A stretch of 15,900 nt of DNA, from NCBI GenBank assembly GCA_003564735.1, contig PXEK01000009.1:1-15900 (forward strand). Reading direction: 5' to 3'. The position numbers were made by a program, and so were the translations under genes. Source of the DNA: Cryomorphaceae bacterium (GTDB lineage Bacteria; Bacteroidota; Bacteroidia; Flavobacteriales_G; Salibacteraceae). Below, piece after piece: positions 12,496 through 15,900 of the stretch. How positions within the stretch are numbered: position 1 is the first letter of the stretch; every line of letters begins with the position of its first letter. The notes below the pieces were generated by a model. It ran no database searches. It was given only the letters and a program-made list of their open reading frames with translations, and was not told where the DNA came from.

Positions 12496-13956
12496 TTACT
12501 CAAGGTTTTGAGCTTTAATTTCTTTTTTCAATTTTTTGATGATGCCCACCGTTTGCCTGATGGTGCTCAAATGTGTTCTAAAACTGAGTATAGCGCAGCG
12601 CAACCAAGTTTGCCGGTTGATGGTGGTAGCCGATAAAAACACTCTGCCGTCAAGGTGAATGCGGCGCACCAGCTCGTTGTTGAAGGTTGCGGCTCGCTGC
12701 TCGTTTAGGTCGCCTTTATACCTAAAAATCACTACCGATAATTCGGGTTTTCCGCCTGTTTCAAATCCGTTGTTTCTCATTTCCTCTTCAAAATAAAGGG
12801 CGAGGAGGTGTTTTTCTTCCAGTGCGCTGCGAAAAGCCTGTACACCGAATAAATGCAACGGAAGCCACATTCTCAAACCGCGAAAGTGTTTGGTGAGTTC
12901 AGGGGAAAGATCGGCGGGTGATAAATCAACGTCATCGGAGTAAGCGTCGCGCATGTAATTGGCTTTGTAGTGATGGCTTTTCATTGTGGAAAGTGTATCT
13001 TTAATCAGAACCGCACCAATACCGTAGGGTAAAAACATTCCTTTGTGCGGGTCAATGGTGATGGAGTCGGCTTTTTCGATGCCTTTGAGCCGACTTTTTA
13101 GCGAATCGACTAAAATGAAGAATCCGCCGTAAGCTGCATCAACATGGTGGTGGAGTCCGTAAGTTTGAGCGATGTTGGAAACAGCGTCTAAGTCGTCAAC
13201 GGCGCCGGTATCGGTTGTGCCTGCCGAGCTCACTACCAAGAAGGGTTGTAGTCCGTTTTGTTTATCTTTTTTTATTTGGACTTCCAAAATATCGGGGGGT
13301 AATTTGTGTTGTGAGTCGGTAGGTATTTCACGATGAATTGCCGGGGACAGGCCCGCAATTCGAATGGCTTTATGCAAGCAGTGATGGGCTTGTGTAGAGG
13401 AGTATATAACGGCCTTTTCGGCGGCGGCTCCCGTAACGGCGTGTGCGTCGCGAGCAGCCGTAATGGCGGTAAGTGTAGCTATAGAGCCTCCTGAGCTCAA
13501 ATGGCCGGTAGCTTCTTTGGGGAATTGCATAATCTCTTTGAGCCAATCCAGCATTTTGTTTTCTATGAGTACCGCGCCCGGACTCCCAAAGTAAATTCCC
13601 GCGTATTTATTGGTGACAGCAGCCAGGTAATCGGCCAGAGCAGCGGGGTAAAGTCCGCCCCCCGGAATGTAGCCTAAGTGACCTTGGGATGCCGCGTTGA
13701 TACCGGGTTTTTCTACTGCTTTTTCAAAAATTTCGAGCAATTGGGGCAGGGGCTTGCCGGTTTCGCTCACCTCTAACGAATTGATGATCGTTTTATCATT
13801 GTTGCCGTTGTAAGCATTATCGCTGTTGAGTCGGTGTAGAAAGTCTTCGCTGTAACGTGTTACCTCGCGTCGGTAGGCATCGCGTTGTTCAGTGCCGGGA
13901 TCCAACTTGAGTGCCGGTTTTTCGACTTCTTTGATTTTTTCTATGAGTGGATTCAT
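12496..13956 (-). CDS. PLP-dependent decarboxylase (group II, aromatic-amino-acid/glutamate type)
   Basis: 486 residues from the ATG at 13956. A TTG at 13980 lies inside the promoter box and is unlikely. Fold-type I PLP enzyme: S-S-G-G-S-I-A-T-L binds phosphate, T-Q-A-H-H carries the ring-stacking histidine (about 191), H-V-D-A-A-Y-G-G holds the aspartate (about 273), and S-I-T-I-D-P-H-K-G-M has the Schiff-base lysine (about 305). The family decarboxylates aromatic amino acids, glutamate, 2,4-diaminobutyrate or related acids. The substrate cannot be read from the sequence. Bacteroidota commonly carry such proteins, often annotated as aminotransferase class V-fold enzymes. It is probably a single-gene unit. 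Confidence 0.9.
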   Translation of the reverse strand: MNPLIEKIKEVEKPALKLDPGTEQRDAYRREVTRYSEDFLHRLNSDNAYNGNNDKTIINSLEVSETGKPLPQLLEIFEKAVEKPGINAASQGHLGYIPGGGLYPAALADYLAAVTNKYAGIYFGSPGAVLIENKMLDWLKEIMQFPKEATGHLSSGGSIATLTAITAARDAHAVTGAAAEKAVIYSSTQAHHCLHKAIRIAGLSPAIHREIPTDSQHKLPPDILEVQIKKDKQNGLQPFLVVSSAGTTDTGAVDDLDAVSNIAQTYGLHHHVDAAYGGFFILVDSLKSRLKGIEKADSITIDPHKGMFLPYGIGAVLIKDTLSTMKSHHYKANYMRDAYSDDVDLSPADLSPELTKHFRGLRMWLPLHLFGVQAFRSALEEKHLLALYFEEEMRNNGFETGGKPELSVVIFRYKGDLNEQRAATFNNELVRRIHLDGRVFLSATTINRQTWLRCAILSFRTHLSTIRQTVGIIKKLKKEIKAQNLE

Positions 13957-13977
13957 ATTATCGCAATTAACCGGTGT

Positions 13978-13985
13978 CAAATATA
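13978..13985 (-). promoter_or_regulatory. Decarboxylase -7 promoter box
   Basis: The minus strand reads TATATTTG, an exact TAnnTTTG. TTC, one base off TTG, lies 19 nt upstream. The leader to the ATG at 13956 is about 21 nt, which supports that start. Confidence 0.6.
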
Positions 13986-14007
13986 GTGCGGAATATTAAT
14001 ACGTGAA

Positions 14008-14050
14008 GCGTGAAGCGTGATTTGTTGCAGGTGAAGTGGCGGGGCTTATA
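14008..14050 (+). repeat. Imperfect 43-bp direct repeat, copy A
   Basis: Aligned by eye with 14245-14287 it matches at 33 of 43 positions without gaps, including the shared runs GTTGCAGGT and GGCTTA. The two copies flank a palindrome and hexamer array. Confidence 0.65.
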
Positions 14051-14079
14051 AGGAAGAAGAGCTGAAAGGTTCCCGAACA

Positions 14080-14113
14080 AGAAGCTTTAGCGGAATAAAA
14101 TTCCGAAGCTTCT
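14080..14113. repeat. Long inverted repeat (hairpin) in the repeat-rich spacer
   Basis: AGAAGCTT (with a three-base TAG bulge) and CGGAAT on the left pair with ATTCCG and AAGCTTCT on the right, around an AAA loop: 14 pairs. No T-run follows in either direction. It fits a palindromic unit of a dispersed intergenic element rather than a terminator. Confidence 0.65.
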
Positions 14114-14190
14114 AAGTCGGGACGGCCTGCGGCCGGAAATTGGTGAAGGTAACTCGGGGTTAGCTCACGAAAATTACAAGGAACGAGAAG

Positions 14191-14238
14191 GTCGAGGACG
14201 AGGTCAAGATTGAGGCGAAGGTGAAGGTGAAGGTGACG
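14191..14238 (+). repeat. Degenerate hexamer array (eight units)
   Basis: Eight hexamers in phase: GTCGAG GACGAG GTCAAG, then ATTGAG GCGAAG GTGAAG, then GTGAAG GTGACG. The minus-strand frame across it reads alternating L-H-L-H-L-R-L-N-L-D-L, typical of repeat-derived spurious frames. Confidence 0.65.
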
Positions 14239-14244
14239 CGTCAA

Positions 14245-14287
14245 GCGTAAAGCGGAACACGTTGCAGGTTAATTGGCGAGGCTTACA
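14245..14287 (+). repeat. Imperfect 43-bp direct repeat, copy B
   Basis: Partner of 14008-14050, in the same orientation, 194 bp further on. Confidence 0.65.
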
Positions 14288-14292
14288 TGCAA

Positions 14293-14430
14293 CGTGAACC
14301 GAGAGTTCTCAAACTGTCTAAGAGTCTATTCAAAAAAGTGTGTCAAAAAAAGTTTGACATTTAGAATTTTCGGAACTTTAATTCTGCTATAAACTCTTGT
14401 TAGGGAAAGGTTCACAATTCGCGGTTCACG
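14293..14430. repeat. Region bounded by 9-bp inverted repeats
   Basis: CGTGAACCG (14293-14301) and CGGTTCACG (14422-14430) are perfect inverted copies bounding 138 bp. The right copy contains the stop codon of the SRPBCC gene. Inside is TGTCAAA-AAAAG-TTTGACA (14341-14359), a 7-bp AT-rich hairpin. No transposase is present. Confidence 0.4.
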
Positions 14431-14914
14431 CCTCTTGCTTAGTTGCCGGCTCTAACGTGCCAAAAAGTTCCTTCATTTTATTGTATCGAAAATCAAAAAT
14501 ATTTTTGAGCTTGTTCTTTACCAAAATTTCATGAGCAATAGTCCCCAAAAAGCCCAAGGGTAAACCGTAATCTACAATATCCACGGTTTTAATTCCACCC
14601 TCAACTTCTTCGAAAAAATGTTTGTGATGCCAAAAAGAATACGGCCCAAAGCGCTGCTCATCAACAAAGTACTTAAAATCTTTTACATGCGTAATTTCGG
14701 TAGTCCAACGCACTTTTACTCCGGGGAACGGACTCACCTTATAGTTGATAATCATACCGGGATACATTTTTTGTCCTTCAACATCGGTCAATATTTCAAA
14801 CGCCATATCATCCGGTGTCATTTCATTGAGATTAAGAGGAGTACTAAAAAACTCCCAAGCCTTTTCCATGGTGATAGGTAAGTATTGTTCTCGTTTAAGT
14901 GTGTAAATTCGCAT
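14426..14914 (-). CDS. SRPBCC (START-like) family protein
   Basis: 162 residues. The start M-R-I-Y-T-L-K-R-E-Q-Y-L-P-I-T-M-E-K-A-W-E-F-F is the beta-strand and helix that open the helix-grip fold, with F-S-T-P-L-N-L-N-E-M-T-P next. Later parts include W-T-T-E-I-T-H-V and G-P-Y-S-F-W-H-H-K-H-F-F. Proteins of this class hold hydrophobic ligands in a deep pocket; they are often annotated as SRPBCC or, with little ground, as SulA-like cell-division inhibitors. The substrate is unknown. It has no signal peptide and is probably cytoplasmic. Its stop codon lies in an inverted repeat. Confidence 0.85.
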   Translation of the reverse strand: MRIYTLKREQYLPITMEKAWEFFSTPLNLNEMTPDDMAFEILTDVEGQKMYPGMIINYKVSPFPGVKVRWTTEITHVKDFKYFVDEQRFGPYSFWHHKHFFEEVEGGIKTVDIVDYGLPLGFLGTIAHEILVKNKLKNIFDFRYNKMKELFGTLEPATKQEA

Positions 14915-15064
14915 TGTGTTTTTATTTTAATGTAAAATCAATCGGTAATCGGTTGTAAATTGTGTTTTATTGGTCAGAGCCCCCAACCGTCTGCACAACG
15001 TCAAATGCTCAGCGGGCGGGAGTGCTTTTATCGGGCAGGCCTAAAAACATTACCATCTACATAT

Positions 15065-15580
15065 ATGTCAAAAGTAAACGTAGAACAACAGAATACACAA
15101 AAGGTTTCGGAATATCGCTTTGTTTCAAAAGGGTTTGATGAGTTAAGTGCTCGGGAGTTATATGAACTTTTGAGATTGAGAATAGATGTTTTTGTGGTGG
15201 AACAAAATTGTGCATACCCCGAATGTGACGGTGTGGATATCAACGCAAATCATGTTTTACTAATCAACGGCGAGAATGAGCTTTGCGGATATGCCCGTTA
15301 TTACCCGGGAATAGAAAAAAATAGTTTTCACATCGGGCGGGTGGCAGTACGTAAATCTTTACGAATGGAAGGCCTCGGGAAAAAGCTAATGGATGTGGTT
15401 CTTACCGAAATAAAAAATAAAAAGGCACGAAAAATCGAAATATCAGCTCAATTGTACCTTCAAAGGTTTTATACCGATTTGGGCTTTATAGCCACTGGAG
15501 ATGCTTACAAAGAGGACGGTATTCCACATATCAAGATGATTAAAACGCTACACGGCGGTAATCGCGATCAATGTTGTTGA
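15065..15580 (+). CDS. elaA: GNAT family N-acetyltransferase, ElaA type
   Basis: 171 residues from the ATG at 15065. The frame is open further upstream to 14960, but the extension is not family-like. Landmarks of ElaA are L-Y-E-L-L-R-L-R-I-D-V-F-V-V-E-Q-N-C-A-Y, then P-E-C-D-G-V-D. The acetyl-CoA binding motif is I-G-R-V-A-V, with the P-loop in R-M-E-G-L-G-K-K-L-M. A late Y-L-Q-R-F-Y-T-D-L-G-F motif closes the domain. It transfers acetyl groups to an unknown amine acceptor. Its last 41 nt overlap the convergent small gene at 15540-15794. Confidence 0.88.
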   Translation: MSKVNVEQQNTQKVSEYRFVSKGFDELSARELYELLRLRIDVFVVEQNCAYPECDGVDINANHVLLINGENELCGYARYYPGIEKNSFHIGRVAVRKSLRMEGLGKKLMDVVLTEIKNKKARKIEISAQLYLQRFYTDLGFIATGDAYKEDGIPHIKMIKTLHGGNRDQCC

Positions 15581-15794
15581 ACTCTTGAGCCGTGCTTTCA
15601 CAATAATCTGAATTTTGCAGTGTGATGATTTCGCTGATTTTAAGTTTTTCGGGATATTGTGCAGCGTTTACTACCGTTTCAAAATATTTATCACCCAATA
15701 TTTGCCGCTCAACAAGTTTGGTGTTTGACTCAACTTTAAAGTAGGTTTGTGCGTTACAATATTTACGATACACAGGGAAAATTTTCAAAGACAT
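15540..15794 (-). CDS. Small conserved-looking hypothetical protein
   Basis: 84 residues, cytoplasmic by composition. The start M-S-L-K-I-F-P-V-Y-R-K-Y-C-N-A-Q-T-Y-F-K-V resembles short Bacteroidota proteins with a Y-R-K-Y-x-N-x-x-T-Y-F-K/Y motif that I recall but cannot name. It overlaps the elaA 3' end by 41 nt on the other strand. Its ATG stands only five bases from the divergent ATG at 15800, so its promoter would have to lie inside the TPR gene. The coding status is likely but not certain. Confidence 0.6.
   Translation of the reverse strand: MSLKIFPVYRKYCNAQTYFKVESNTKLVERQILGDKYFETVVNAAQYPEKLKISEIITLQNSDYCESTAQEFNNIDRDYRRVAF
15717..15749 (+). promoter_or_regulatory. Possible promoter of the TPR gene, inside the antisense small gene
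   Basis: TTTG (15717-15720), a 21-base spacer, and TAGGTTTG (15742-15749), matching TTG-N19-TAnnTTTG loosely. It lies about 50 nt before the ATG at 15800 and within the opposite-strand reading frame. Confidence 0.35.
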
Positions 15795-15799
15795 ATACT

Positions 15800-15900
15800 A
15801 TGAATTATTTTGACAGGGGCAAGAAGGAATACAAGGCACAAAATTACGAACAAGCGATTGAATTGTTTAGTAAAGCTTTGGATGCCGACCCCGAAAATGC
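15800..15900 (+). CDS. TPR-repeat protein, 5' end only
   Basis: The frame M-N-Y-F-D-R-G-K-K-E-Y-K-A-Q-N-Y-E-Q-A-I-E-L-F-S-K-A-L-D-A-D-P-E-N-A opens at the ATG at 15800 and runs off the right edge after 33 codons. This is a clean first TPR unit: G at position 7, then Y-E-Q-A-I-E-L-F, A-L and D-P-E-N. No signal peptide is present, so the protein starts in the cytoplasm. Partner and function cannot be judged from so little. Confidence 0.82.
   Translation, partial: MNYFDRGKKEYKAQNYEQAIELFSKALDADPEN

Larger units (their letters stand above)
13957..14425. other. Gene-free, repeat-rich region
   Basis: 469 nt between the decarboxylase start and the SRPBCC stop. It holds the decarboxylase -7 box, two diverged 43-bp direct repeats (14008-14050 and 14245-14287), a long hairpin (14080-14113), a short GC palindrome GGCC-TGC-GGCC (14124-14134), a degenerate hexamer array (14191-14238), an A/T hairpin (14341-14359) and 9-bp inverted ends (14293-14301, 14422-14430). 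A minus-strand frame across 13996-14244 looks spurious. Confidence 0.7.

Noticed and set aside
13996..14244. 82-residue minus-strand frame rich in alternating Leu
   Set aside because: It is read from the hexamer array, the hairpin and one direct repeat; Leu-His/Leu-Asp alternation comes from six-base periodicity, and no protein domain is visible.
14338..14362. TGTCAAA/TTTGACA hairpin as an intrinsic terminator
   Set aside because: The stem is only seven AT-rich pairs and the T-run after it is interrupted; kept only as part of the repeat description.

Overview
The window looks like chromosome from a member of the Bacteroidota, most likely the Flavobacteriia. Three things point there: the gene order HU - mutY - ssb - gldE - gldD, the gliding-motility proteins GldE and GldD, and repeated TAnnTTTG boxes (the -7 element of Bacteroidota primary-sigma promoters) upstream of several genes. 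Most of it is well-packed housekeeping sequence. I see no CRISPR array, phage, intact insertion sequence, tRNA or rRNA.

Left part, minus strand (1-3402): the HU gene has its own promoter and a strong terminator. Downstream lies a probable operon: a membrane-anchored TPR protein, a 30-residue ribosomal protein of the bS22/mS38 (AURKAIP1/COX24) type, ribonuclease E/G, recX and the 5' end of prfB. The prfB start carries the classical RF2 programmed +1 frameshift site, with an in-frame UGA after an AGGGGG element. A 15-bp hairpin sits in the leader of the ribonuclease gene.

Middle, plus strand (3768-10745): mutY, ssb and a single reading frame that joins GldE (DUF21-CBS-CorC_HlyC) to the gliding lipoprotein GldD. 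The joint keeps a hydrophobic segment and lipobox at Cys480. A small secreted or anchored hypothetical gene lies opposite. Then come tatC, hemJ and a membrane-anchored metallophosphoesterase.

Right part (10758-15900): on the minus strand, a 62-residue membrane protein overlaps the start of an MltF-type lytic transglycosylase, followed upstream by a PLP-dependent decarboxylase. A 469-nt gene-free stretch holds diverged direct repeats, a palindromic hairpin and a degenerate hexamer array. Next are a SRPBCC protein (minus), an ElaA-type acetyltransferase (plus), a small hypothetical protein overlapping its 3' end (minus), and the first 33 codons of a TPR protein (plus).

The clearest unusual items are the GldE-GldD fusion, the prfB recoding site with a strong internal Shine-Dalgarno, the ribonuclease leader hairpin and the repeat cluster near 14.0-14.4 kb. 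I found no convincing new multi-gene system.
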